Both the position numbers and the translations under genes were made by a program. The notes beneath the pieces are model-generated. The model was given only the letters and a program-made list of their open reading frames with translations, did no database searches and was not told the DNA's origin. Source: CAVPGH01 sp046726955 (GTDB lineage: Bacteria; Acidobacteriota; Vicinamibacteria; Fen-336). Taken from it: DNA of 18,543 bases. Below, one piece after another: positions 7,317-16,102 of the stretch. Position 1 is the stretch's first letter; every line of letters begins with the position of its first letter. The stretch covers positions 1 to 18,543 of the forward strand of contig JBKPBQ010000384.1 in NCBI GenBank assembly GCA_046726955.1, written 5' to 3'.

Positions 7317-8498
7317 CTAGCCCCCGGACTCCGCGAGCTCCGCGAGGATTCCGGGGGGCGTGTCGTCGTCGAGATGGTCGAGGTATCCCTCGGGCAGCGC
7401 GACCTTCTGCGTGCCTCCCGTCTTCCCGCGCGGCACGCGCACGGCGTCGGGCGGGAAGGGCAGGCTTCGATCGACGCCCGCGAGGACGGTGGCGAGCTCG
7501 TCGAGCGTCTGCACCTGCATGAGCCGCTGTCGCAGCGCGGCCCCGCCGGGAAACCCCTTCGTGTACCACGAGCTGTGCTTGCGGAACGTGCGCATGGCCG
7601 CGACCTCGCCCGCCCACCGGACGAGGAGGCCCGCGTGTTCCAGCATCACGTCCACGACGCCGCCGAAGTCCGGAGGGTTCTCCGGCTCGCGACCGTCGAA
7701 GACGTCGGCGAGGTCGCGGAAGAGCCAGGGCCGGCCCAGGCAGCCCCGCCCGACGATCACGCCGTCGCAGCCCGTCGTGCGCATCATCCGCAGGGCGTCT
7801 TCCGCCTCCCAGATGTCGCCGTTGCCGAGCACCGGGATGCGCCGGACGGCCTGCTTCAGCTCCGCGATCGCCTCCCAGCGCGCCTCGCCGTCGTAGAGCT
7901 GGGCGGCGGTGCGCGCGTGGAGGCCGACCGCGGCGCAGCCTTCGTCCTCGCCGATGCGGCCCGCGTCGAGGAACGTGAGGTGCTCGTCGTCGATCCCCAC
8001 GCGGAACTTGATCGTCACGGGGAGGCGTCCCGCTGCGGCCACCGCCGCGCGCACGATGTTGCGAAGCAGCCGCGGCTTCAGGGGAATCGCCGCGCCCCCG
8101 CCCTTGCTCGTGACCTTGCGCACCGGGCAGCCGAAGTTCAGGTCGAGGTGGTCGATGCGGTCCTCCCCGACCATGAGCCTCACCGCTTCGCCCACGTAGT
8201 GCGGGTCGACGCCGTAGAGCTGCAGGCTCCGCGTCTTCTCCTCGTCGCCGAAGCTCGCGAGGAGGAGCGTCTTGCGGTTGCCCTCGACGAGGGCCCGCGC
8301 GGTGATCATCTCGCTCACGTAGAGCCCGGCCCCGAATCGCCGGCAGAGCGTCCGGAAGGGCGGGTTCGTGACGCCGGCCATGGGAGCGAGCACGACGGGC
8401 GGCCACACGCGGAGCGGTCCGATGGGGACGGGCGCGAATTCACCGGCCCTGGCCCGCGGAACGTCGCGGTTCCGGGGGCTCCGGTAGACGGGATCCAT
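7317..8498 (-). CDS. tRNA-dihydrouridine synthase (Dus family)
   Basis: This is an FMN-dependent enzyme that reduces specific uridines in tRNA to dihydrouridine in the cytoplasm. It has 393 residues from ATG at 8498. The FMN-barrel start is VVLAPMAGVTNPPFRTLC (35-52). The catalytic cysteine is Cys124 in LNFGCPVRKV, followed by SKGGGAAI (131-138), which carries the conserved lysine. IKFRVG at 163-168 and GLHART at 192-197 match the family. GNGDI (225-229) and GRGCLGRPWLF (250-260) bind flavin phosphate. The C-terminal helical tRNA-binding region follows from about 285 and contains RKHSSWYTKGFPGG. Length and motifs fit DusB best, but the paralogue type is not certain. It heads a minus-strand cluster with the M55 gene 16 bases downstream; a GATACT element lies 15 bases ahead of its start. 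Confidence 0.92.
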   Translation of the reverse strand: MDPVYRSPRNRDVPRARAGEFAPVPIGPLRVWPPVVLAPMAGVTNPPFRTLCRRFGAGLYVSEMITARALVEGNRKTLLLASFGDEEKTRSLQLYGVDPHYVGEAVRLMVGEDRIDHLDLNFGCPVRKVTSKGGGAAIPLKPRLLRNIVRAAVAAAGRLPVTIKFRVGIDDEHLTFLDAGRIGEDEGCAAVGLHARTAAQLYDGEARWEAIAELKQAVRRIPVLGNGDIWEAEDALRMMRTTGCDGVIVGRGCLGRPWLFRDLADVFDGREPENPPDFGGVVDVMLEHAGLLVRWAGEVAAMRTFRKHSSWYTKGFPGGAALRQRLMQVQTLDELATVLAGVDRSLPFPPDAVRVPRGKTGGTQKVALPEGYLDHLDDDTPPGILAELAESGG

Positions 8499-8513
8499 GG
8501 ATTTCGCGCGTGC

Positions 8514-8519
8514 AGTATC
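8514..8519 (-). promoter_or_regulatory. Putative -10 element of dus
   Basis: The minus strand reads GATACT within GGGATACTGC, ending 15 bases before the dus ATG. This predicts a leader of roughly 8 bases with no Shine-Dalgarno. It lies in the 117-base divergent gap shared with the GH51 gene, whose own promoter I could not place. Confidence 0.35.
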
Positions 8520-8615
8520 CCACGCCGTGAGTGAGCGCGGGGACGCTCCCGTCCAGCCGAGGCGGCCAGTGAGATGATCACGCTTGCAGACGTGCCGAAG
8601 GGGAGGGGAGCACTG

Positions 8616-10232
<1,617 letters not shown>

Positions 10233-10278
10233 TTCGCCTGGCGTAGCCCTACCCTGCCGCCAGCTCCGCCGCCGACGC

Positions 10279-11652
10279 CTAACGGTGGCTTGTCCGAGCG
10301 TCCTCTTCGACGACGAGGTGCTTGGGGGCGGGCCGGTCCAGGAAGCGGAGGTTCAGCCGGCGGATGTTGTCCTTGCCCAGGTAGGAGTGACGGACCTCGG
10401 CCCGGGTCGTGAAGGGCTTGTCCTTGTTGGGTCCGCCGACCTCCTCGATCGTCACGACGTCGCCCGCCCCGAGCGAGGCCATGGACGTGCAGACGCGCGC
10501 GCCGCCGCGCCCGACGTTCTCGGCGATCGTCCGCTCCTCCTGGAGGACGTCGCCCTGGTCGTCCAGGCGCCGCAGCTTGAAGTTCGCGAAGATGTCGAGC
10601 CGCGTGTCGCGCCGCCGCTCCGGCGGAGGCGGCGTGGGGGCGGAGGGCGTCGCGGGTACCGGGCCCGTGCGCGGTGCGTCGACCGCGGGGTTCGCCTTGA
10701 ACTCGCGGTGGGCCTCGCGCAGAGCCACCGCCAGATCGTGGGCGGACGCGAAACGGGCGTCGCGATTCTTGGCCAGCGCGTGGCGGATGACGGGGACGAG
10801 CGAGGGCGGCATTTTTTCGGCGGCGGCCTCGTCCGGGGGAACCGGATCCTGGATGTGCTTGAAGAGCGTGGCCACGGCCGAGTCGCCCTTGTAGGGCACC
10901 TGGCCCATGAAGATCTCGTAGGTGACGATGCCCGCCGCGTAGACGTCCGAGCGGTGGTCGATCTTCTCCCCCATGCACTGCTCGGGGCTCATGTACTCGG
11001 GCGTGCCCATGATCTGGCCGGTGGTGGTGAGCCCGCTCGCCGTGCTGCTCCCCTCGACCTTCGCGATGCCGAAGTCCATGAGGCGCACCACCGGCCGCTG
11101 CTGCGTGTCGCGCAGGAGCATGATGTTCGGCGTCTTCATGTCGCGGTGGATGATCCCCACGTCGTGGATCGCCTGCAGGCCGTCCGCGATCTGAATGCAG
11201 ACCTCGAAGGCCTCGTCGACGGTGAGGCCGCTCTCGCGGAGGATCTGCTTGAGGTCGGTCCCCTCGACGTACTCCATCGAGATGTACCGGACGCCGCCGT
11301 CCTCGCCGTACTCGTAGATGCGGCAGACGTTGCGGTGCGAGACCTTCCGGGCCAGCTTGATCTCGGAGCGGAAGCGCTGGGCCGCCTCGCTCGTGCCCGC
11401 GAGCTCGGCCCGCAGCACCTTGAGAGCCACGATCTCGTCCAGCATCTTGTCGTGGGCGCGGTAGACCATGCCCATCCCGCCGCGGCCGATCGGCTTCTGG
11501 ACTTCGTAACGGTTGGCGATGAGCGCCCCCTGCGTGAGGGCGGTGAGGGCGCGCCCGCAGGTGAAGCAGGCTTCCGCCCCGTCATCGTTCTTCGCTCTGC
11601 AGGAGGGGCAGATCATGACGCTTGTCTGCGCCTCAGATTGTGCAACGGACAT
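10279..11652 (-). CDS. Ser/Thr protein kinase with N-terminal zinc ribbon and C-terminal PilZ-like domain
   Basis: This is a Hanks-type kinase of 457 residues, predicted cytoplasmic, with no transmembrane helix. In order: a zinc ribbon with Cys15, Cys18, Cys29 and Cys32 (CPSC...CFTC); a kinase domain at about 49-315 with the glycine loop GRGGMGMVY (56-64), Lys78 in ALKVL, Glu97, the catalytic loop HRDMKTPN (169-176, Asp171 base), DFG at 193-195 and GTPEYMSPEQ (216-225); a Pro-rich linker (328-344); and a PilZ-like domain from about 345 to 447. The last shows ERRRDTRLD (an RxxxR match) and ENVGRGGARV, which resembles the (D/N)xSxxG c-di-GMP motif with Gly in place of Ser. The start is ATG at 11652; ATG at 11616 (MICPSC) is a fair alternative because neither has a good ribosome site. 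It is divergent from the aldehyde dehydrogenase. Confidence 0.9.
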   Translation of the reverse strand: MSVAQSEAQTSVMICPSCRAKNDDGAEACFTCGRALTALTQGALIANRYEVQKPIGRGGMGMVYRAHDKMLDEIVALKVLRAELAGTSEAAQRFRSEIKLARKVSHRNVCRIYEYGEDGGVRYISMEYVEGTDLKQILRESGLTVDEAFEVCIQIADGLQAIHDVGIIHRDMKTPNIMLLRDTQQRPVVRLMDFGIAKVEGSSTASGLTTTGQIMGTPEYMSPEQCMGEKIDHRSDVYAAGIVTYEIFMGQVPYKGDSAVATLFKHIQDPVPPDEAAAEKMPPSLVPVIRHALAKNRDARFASAHDLAVALREAHREFKANPAVDAPRTGPVPATPSAPTPPPPERRRDTRLDIFANFKLRRLDDQGDVLQEERTIAENVGRGGARVCTSMASLGAGDVVTIEEVGGPNKDKPFTTRAEVRHSYLGKDNIRRLNLRFLDRPAPKHLVVEEDARTSHR

Positions 11653-11828
11653 GCCATCGATGGAAGCGCCCAATCTCCTGATTCCGAAGGATTTCTCGGT
11701 GGCGGGACCCTCTGGCCCCCGGAAGAAGTGTCTGGATTTCGGCCGACCACGCCACTCCTTACTAAAGGGGTCCGCCCCCCGGCGGGGCGCCGAGCATAGC
11801 ACCGGCGTCAACGCGGCGAGCCGTGGGC

Positions 11829-11834
11829 TAAGAT
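11829..11834 (+). promoter_or_regulatory. Putative -10 element of the aldehyde dehydrogenase operon
   Basis: TAAGAT ends 11 bases before the ATG at 11846. A start point about seven bases later leaves almost no leader. The rest of the 193-base divergent gap (11653-11845) shows no clear -35, operator or terminator. Confidence 0.35.
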
Positions 11835-11845
11835 TCGGGAAAGCC

Positions 11846-13213
11846 ATGGCCCTCCGCTCCGTCAATCCCGCCGACGGCCGCCTCGTTCAGGAGTACCCCG
11901 AGACCGGGCGCGAAGAGGTCGCGCGCATCCTCCGCGATGCGCACGCGGCGTTCCTCCGCTGGCGCGAGACTTCGTTCGCCGAGCGATCGGCGCCGATGCG
12001 GCGGGCGGGCGCTTTCCTCCGCGAGCGCCGCGAGGAGCTCGCCCGGCTCATGACGGTGGAGATGGGCAAGCCGATCGCCCAGGGCCGAGGCGAGACAGAC
12101 AAGTGCGCATGGGTCTGCGACTACTACGCGGAGACCGCGGAACGCTTCCTCTCGCCGGAGGCGGTCGCGACCGACGCCGCCAAAAGCTACGTGGCCTTCG
12201 TGCCGCTCGGTGTCGTGCTCGCCGTCATGCCTTGGAATTTCCCGTTCTGGCAGGTCTTCCGCTTCGCCGCTCCCGCGCTCATGGCCGGCAACGCGGGCCT
12301 CCTCAAGCACGCGGGCAACGTGTCCGGCTGCGCGCTCGCGATCGAGCGGATCTTCCACGACGCGGGGATTCCCCCCGCGCTCTTCCGCACGCTCCTCATC
12401 CCCTCCGGCCGCGTGTCCGAGGTCGTCGACGCCCCCGAGGTGAAGGCGGTCACCCTCACCGGCAGCACGCCCGCCGGCCAGGCGGTGGCCTCGCGGGCGG
12501 GCGCGCTCCTCAAGAAGAGCGTGCTCGAGCTCGGAGGGAGCGATCCCTACGTCGTCCTCGAGGACGCGGACCTCGAGGCGGCGGCGGAGACCTGCGCGGC
12601 CTCGCGCCTCATCAACGGCGGGCAGAGCTGCATCGCCGCCAAGCGGTTCGTCGTGGTCCAGTCGGTCCACGATCGCTTCCTCGAGCGCTTCGTCGAGCGC
12701 ATGAAGGCGCGGACGATGGGCGATCCCCTGCAGGACGCGACGGAGATCGGGCCCCAGGCCCGCCACGACCTGCGCGACGAGCTGCACGAGCAGGTGCGCC
12801 GAAGTGTCGCGGCGGGGGCGAAGGTCGTCCTGGGCGGCGAGGTGCCCGGCGGGCCCGGCGCGTACTACCCGGCGACCGTCCTCGCGGGCGTCGGCCCCGG
12901 GATGGCCGCCTACGACGAGGAGCTCTTCGGCCCCGTGGCCGCCGTGATCGCCGCCCGCGACGAAAAGGACGCGGTCCGCATCGCCAACGACTCTCCGTTC
13001 GGGCTCGGGGCGGCCGTCTTCACGAAGGACGTGGCCCGTGGCGAGCGCCTGGCCGCCCAGGCCCTCGACGCGGGGTCCTGCTTCGTGAACAGCTTCGTGA
13101 AGTCCGACCCCCGGCTTCCCTTCGGCGGGATCAAGCAGTCCGGATACGGACGCGAGCTGTCCCACTTCGGGATCCGCGAGTTCGTGAACGTGAAGACCGT
13201 CTACGTCAAGTAG
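11846..13213 (+). CDS. NAD(P)-dependent aldehyde dehydrogenase, succinate-semialdehyde dehydrogenase-like
   Basis: This soluble enzyme oxidises an aldehyde to a carboxylic acid. It has 455 residues from ATG at 11846, which fits the short Sad/YneI-type succinate-semialdehyde dehydrogenases better than the 480-residue GabD type. It begins directly with the SVNPADG motif. Motifs are MPWNFPFWQ (128-136) with oxyanion Asn131, Lys154 in GLLKHAGNV for cofactor binding, FTGS-equivalent LTGSTPAG (204-211), catalytic base Glu228 in LELGGSDP, nucleophile Cys262 in GGQSCIAAKRF, and the C-terminal ELFGPVA and PFGGIKQSGYGREL signatures. The real substrate is unproven. The stop codon is followed at once by the VOC gene, so the pair is cotranscribed. 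A TAAGAT element lies 11 bases ahead of the start and no Shine-Dalgarno is evident. Confidence 0.92.
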   Translation: MALRSVNPADGRLVQEYPETGREEVARILRDAHAAFLRWRETSFAERSAPMRRAGAFLRERREELARLMTVEMGKPIAQGRGETDKCAWVCDYYAETAERFLSPEAVATDAAKSYVAFVPLGVVLAVMPWNFPFWQVFRFAAPALMAGNAGLLKHAGNVSGCALAIERIFHDAGIPPALFRTLLIPSGRVSEVVDAPEVKAVTLTGSTPAGQAVASRAGALLKKSVLELGGSDPYVVLEDADLEAAAETCAASRLINGGQSCIAAKRFVVVQSVHDRFLERFVERMKARTMGDPLQDATEIGPQARHDLRDELHEQVRRSVAAGAKVVLGGEVPGGPGAYYPATVLAGVGPGMAAYDEELFGPVAAVIAARDEKDAVRIANDSPFGLGAAVFTKDVARGERLAAQALDAGSCFVNSFVKSDPRLPFGGIKQSGYGRELSHFGIREFVNVKTVYVK

Positions 13214-13561
13214 GTGATCCACCACCTCGCCCTGCGCGTGGCCGACCTCGAGAGGGCCCGCGCGTTCTACTCCGACCTCCTGGGCCTTCCCGAGCGACGA
13301 CGCCTCACTGACGAGCGCGGCCTCCGCGCGGTCTGGCTGCAGGCGGGCGAGGCCCTGCTCATGCTCGAGCGCGAGCTCCGCGGCCGCGGCGAGACGGCGG
13401 GCTCCGGCCACCTCCTCGCCTTCGCCGTGGCCGACCTCCGCCCCTGGGAGGAGAAGCTCCGCGCCGCGCAGGTCGCGATCGACGACCGCACGGAGACGAC
13501 ACTCTTCTTCCGCGACCCCGACGGGCACCGCGTGGGCGTGAGCGCGTACAAGCTTCTGTAG
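13214..13561 (+). CDS. VOC-family (glyoxalase/bleomycin-resistance fold) protein
   Basis: This is a small cytoplasmic protein of 115 residues with the paired beta-alpha-beta-beta-beta units of the vicinal oxygen chelate fold. Unit 1 is IHHLALRVADLERARAFY (2-19) followed by LGLPERR; unit 2 is GHLLAFAVADL (65-75) and ends FFRDPDGHRVGVSAY (98-112). Likely metal ligands are His4, Glu52 and His66. The fourth, usually a Glu after DPDGHRI, is replaced by Gly or Val here, so glyoxalase I activity is doubtful. The start is a GTG directly after the dehydrogenase stop with no clear ribosome site, which implies translational coupling. A role alongside the dehydrogenase, for example in handling reactive aldehydes, is inferred from position only. 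Confidence 0.85.
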   Translation: MIHHLALRVADLERARAFYSDLLGLPERRRLTDERGLRAVWLQAGEALLMLERELRGRGETAGSGHLLAFAVADLRPWEEKLRAAQVAIDDRTETTLFFRDPDGHRVGVSAYKLL

Positions 13562-13582
13562 CTCCGTCCAAGCCGTTGTCCG

Positions 13583-13599
13583 GCGTGCGTTAGGCACGC
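13583..13599 (+). terminator. Weak hairpin after the VOC gene
   Basis: GCGTGC (13583-13588) pairs with GCACGC (13594-13599) around a five-base loop, 22 bases after the VOC stop. It is followed on the plus strand by a run of A, not T, so it lacks the normal intrinsic-terminator tail. It could still end or stabilise the upstream transcript. Confidence 0.25.
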
Positions 13600-13675
13600 T
13601 CGTTCAAAAACATAAGTCAGAACCTTTGCCCGCTCGGCCGCGTCAGAGAGTGAAAGCGGCGGAGGTGCTGGCGAC

Positions 13676-14488
13676 ATGCACTCTGATCAGCGGCTTGAGC
13701 GCGAGAGGCCGGAGACGCTGCGGCGCCGCGCGCGGTGGACGACGAAAGCAGCGGTGGCCCTCGTCCTCGCCTTCGCGGCCGCGCGCGCCCGCGGCGCCGA
13801 GCGGCCGGACGTCCACTACCCGGAGATGGCGCCGTCGCTCCCGGAGCCCGAGCCCTCGCCCGCGCTCCCCGCCGCGCCGGCGGCCGTCGCCCCCCCGACC
13901 GCGCTGCGCCTCCTCTGGTTCGACCCCAAGGACGTCTTGCCTCCCGCCTTCGACATGACGTCCCGCGAGGTGAGGCGGATCTTCCGGGACATCGGTGTCG
14001 ACATCCGCTTCGAGCGGGGCATTGCCGGCACCGACTTCGGTTATGGGACGACACTCGACGTCCCGGTGATCCTGCTCGGCCAGGACCCGATGCGCTCCCG
14101 CTCCCCGCGGAACGTGATGGGCCTCGTCCCGCGGCCCGAGGACGGGACGCGCGTCGTCTGGGTCTTCCTCTCGAACGTGCGCCACACGCTCGGCTACGAT
14201 CCGCGGGCGCGCGTCACGCCGCGCGAGGCCAACGAGCTCGGCCTCGCCCTCGCGCGCGTGGTCGCCCACGAGGTCGTGCACGCGATCGCCCCCGACGAGC
14301 CGCACACCTCGAGCGGGCTCATGCACCACTCGATGGACCGGAGCTTCCTCCTCGGGACGAAGGCCCGCATCGACCGCGACTGCGCGCGGACGTTCGCCCG
14401 GAGCCTCGCCGAGCTCCTGGGGACGACCGTGCCTCCGGCCGCGGCCCGGATGGGTGTGGGGACAGCACCCGGCGCCTCCGCTCCCTAG
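13676..14488 (+). CDS. Exported metzincin-like zinc protein
   Basis: It has 270 residues from ATG at 13676, with GGAGGT (13661-13666) 9 bases ahead. A basic N-region (RRRARWTTK) and a hydrophobic stretch at about 24-40 ending ARARGA form a signal peptide, so it is exported. A Pro/Ala-rich linker (52-75) precedes the catalytic domain. The zinc site is His198, Glu199 and His202 in AHEVVHAI, with a possible third ligand His210 in DEPH. It is followed by SSGLM with Met216, which could be the Met-turn of metzincins. Arrangements of this HExxHx7H...GIM type occur in unassigned proteins of Acidobacteria-like genomes, as far as I recall. A conserved part before it (DMTSREVRRIFRDIGVDIRF, 93-112) looks like the start of the fold. 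Substrate unknown; it may be a peptidase or an inactive relative. The TAG stop lies inside the palindromic element that follows. Confidence 0.75.
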   Translation: MHSDQRLERERPETLRRRARWTTKAAVALVLAFAAARARGAERPDVHYPEMAPSLPEPEPSPALPAAPAAVAPPTALRLLWFDPKDVLPPAFDMTSREVRRIFRDIGVDIRFERGIAGTDFGYGTTLDVPVILLGQDPMRSRSPRNVMGLVPRPEDGTRVVWVFLSNVRHTLGYDPRARVTPREANELGLALARVVAHEVVHAIAPDEPHTSSGLMHHSMDRSFLLGTKARIDRDCARTFARSLAELLGTTVPPAAARMGVGTAPGASAP

Positions 14489-14564
14489 CAGGGTGCTGAA
14501 AAGTGTCCTCTCGCAGCGCGCGGCGCGCGCGCATGTCGAAGGCTGCTTTTTCAGCACCCTGCTA
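14486..14564. repeat. 79-bp palindromic MITE/REP-like element
   Basis: A perfect 17-bp inverted repeat, TAGCAGGGTGCTGAAAA at 14486-14502 and its complement at 14548-14564, flanks a 45-base core rich in GCGCGC with inner GCAGC/GCTGC pairing. Ends of the type GGGTGCTGAAAAA resemble terminal repeats of some insertion sequences, so it may be a non-autonomous element; this is from memory. The stem could also act as a bidirectional terminator between the two flanking genes. No target-site duplication is evident. Its first three bases are the stop codon of the upstream gene. Confidence 0.75.
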
Positions 14565-14580
14565 AAGCCGTTCTCCCTGC

Positions 14581-14586
14581 TAGACT
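14581..14586 (+). promoter_or_regulatory. Putative -10 element of the sulfatase gene
   Basis: TAGACT ends 9 bases before the ATG at 14596, predicting a leaderless or nearly leaderless mRNA. No Shine-Dalgarno lies between. The expected -35 position falls on the right end of the palindromic element, so that element may have affected this promoter. Confidence 0.45.
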
Positions 14587-14595
14587 CGCAGCCCC

Positions 14596-15912
14596 ATGCG
14601 AGGGCTGGCGCGGCTCGTCGTCCCGGTGCTCGCCGTCGTCGGCGCGGGCGGATGCACCGGCTCGGCACGGACGGCCCATCCGAACGTCCTGCTCATCCTC
14701 GCCGACGACCTCACTTTCCGGATCAGCCTCTACGGCGAAGGGCCGCCCACGCCGAACCTGGAGCGGCTGGCCCGCCGCGGCCGCCGCTTCGACCGCGCGT
14801 ACTGCCAGTACCCGCTCTGCAGCCCCAGCCGCACGTCGCTGCTCACGGGCTGGCGGCCGGAGAAGACGCAGGTCTGGGGGAACCTCCGGCCTCCGCGCGA
14901 GCTCCTCTCCGGCGCGACGCCGCTCCAGGAGCACTTCGAGGCCAACGGGTACTTCACGGCCCGCGTCGGCAAGGTCAACCACAGCCGCTTCGAGGACGAG
15001 TTCCGGTGGACGACCGTCATCGACACCTACGACGAGGCGCCGGCGGAGGAAGGCCCGAGCGCCGTCTGGGGTCCGTCGCCGCGAAAGGACGAAGACGAGC
15101 CGGACGGCCGGGCCGCGCGACGCACGGTCGAGCTCCTCACCGAGCGGCGCGACAAGCCGTTCTTCATCGCGGTGGGCTTCTTGATGCCCCACGACCCGTG
15201 GATCGTGCCGGAGACGTACTTCGCGGCCTTCCCGAAGGAGAAGGTCGAGCCCCCCGTCGTCCGCGACCCGGGACCGATCTTCGGCGCCCGGCGCGGGGCG
15301 ACCATGGAGATCCCGCCGGCGCAGGAGAAAGACGCCCTTGCCGCGTACTACGCCTCCATCGCGTTCATGGACGCGCAGCTCGGCCTCATCCTCGACGCGA
15401 TGGACAAACTGAACCTCTGGCGGTCCACGGTCGTTGTCTTCCTCGGCGACAACGGGTTCCACGCCGGCGAGCACGGCCTTTGGGGGAAGATGACGCTTTT
15501 CGAGGAATCGGCGCGCGTGCCGCTCGTGGTCGTTGCCCCCGGGCTCGTCCGTCCGGGCGAGCCCGCGAGGCAGCTCGCGGAGCTCGTGGACATCTACCCG
15601 ACGCTCCTCGAGCTGTGCCGGATGCCCAGGGTCGAGGGGCTCGGGGGATCGAGCCTCGTTCCCGTGCTCCGCAGCCCCGACGCGCCCGGCAAGCGCGCGG
15701 CGTTCACGATGCGCAAGGTGGGCGCCAACCGCCGAGGGCTCGTGGCCCAGAGCGTCCGGACCGACCGTTTCCGCTTCATCGAGTGGCCCGAGGAAGGCCC
15801 CGAGCTCTACGACCACGAGCAGGATCCGGGGGAGATCCGAAATCTCGCCCCCGACCCGGCCTACCTCGGGACGATCAACGAAATGAGGGCTATCCTGGGT
15901 AAACCTCGATGA
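14596..15912 (+). CDS. Exported sulfatase (type I, formylglycine-dependent; iduronate-2-sulfatase-like)
   Basis: This enzyme hydrolyses sulfate esters, probably of sulfated glycans, outside the inner membrane. It has 438 residues. The N-terminus has a hydrophobic signal (LVVPVLAVVGAGG) ending at Cys20, a possible though weak lipobox. Metal ligands are Asp37 and Asp38 in LILADDLT. Cys75 in LCSPSRTSLLTG is the formylglycine residue (CxPxR motif), with Arg79. GKVNH at 125-129, MPHDPW (197-202, His199), GDNGFHAGEH (284-293, Asp285 and Asn286) and WGKMTLFEESARVPL (296-310, Lys298) complete the active site and fit the iduronate-2-sulfatase/choline-sulfatase side of the family. The C-terminal part has the usual ELYDHEQDPGEIRNLA. 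The enzyme needs a formylglycine-generating enzyme, not seen in this window. It stands alone between the palindromic element and the adaptor gene. Confidence 0.92.
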   Translation: MRGLARLVVPVLAVVGAGGCTGSARTAHPNVLLILADDLTFRISLYGEGPPTPNLERLARRGRRFDRAYCQYPLCSPSRTSLLTGWRPEKTQVWGNLRPPRELLSGATPLQEHFEANGYFTARVGKVNHSRFEDEFRWTTVIDTYDEAPAEEGPSAVWGPSPRKDEDEPDGRAARRTVELLTERRDKPFFIAVGFLMPHDPWIVPETYFAAFPKEKVEPPVVRDPGPIFGARRGATMEIPPAQEKDALAAYYASIAFMDAQLGLILDAMDKLNLWRSTVVVFLGDNGFHAGEHGLWGKMTLFEESARVPLVVVAPGLVRPGEPARQLAELVDIYPTLLELCRMPRVEGLGGSSLVPVLRSPDAPGKRAAFTMRKVGANRRGLVAQSVRTDRFRFIEWPEEGPELYDHEQDPGEIRNLAPDPAYLGTINEMRAILGKPR

Positions 15913-16102
15913 CCCCCCGAGCGTCACACCGCTTGTGGGACGATCGCGTGCCGCAAGCGAACACCCCACCGGGGTCCCGGGAAACCTTGAGGGAGGTCAA
16001 TACGTTCTGGTCAAAGCAGTTGGCACGTCTGCGAGGCTCGGCACGCTCCTTGATCCTCCCCCCCTCGGCGGCCTCGTTCCGAAAGGCCGTGGAGACGGAA
16101 TC

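Noticed and set aside
10239..10263. CTGGCG/CGCCAG hairpin in the gap between the GH51 and kinase genes
   Set aside because: The stem is only 6 bp with a loop of about 13 bases and no T run, which is expected by chance in DNA this rich in GC.
11828..13597. 589-codon minus-strand frame opposite the aldehyde dehydrogenase
   Set aside because: The opposite strand encodes a full dehydrogenase with Cys262 and Glu228; this frame is a composition shadow.
15913..16102. TTGAGG as a -35 element for the adaptor operon
   Set aside because: No acceptable -10 hexamer lies at the right distance, so I did not call a promoter in this 190-base gap.
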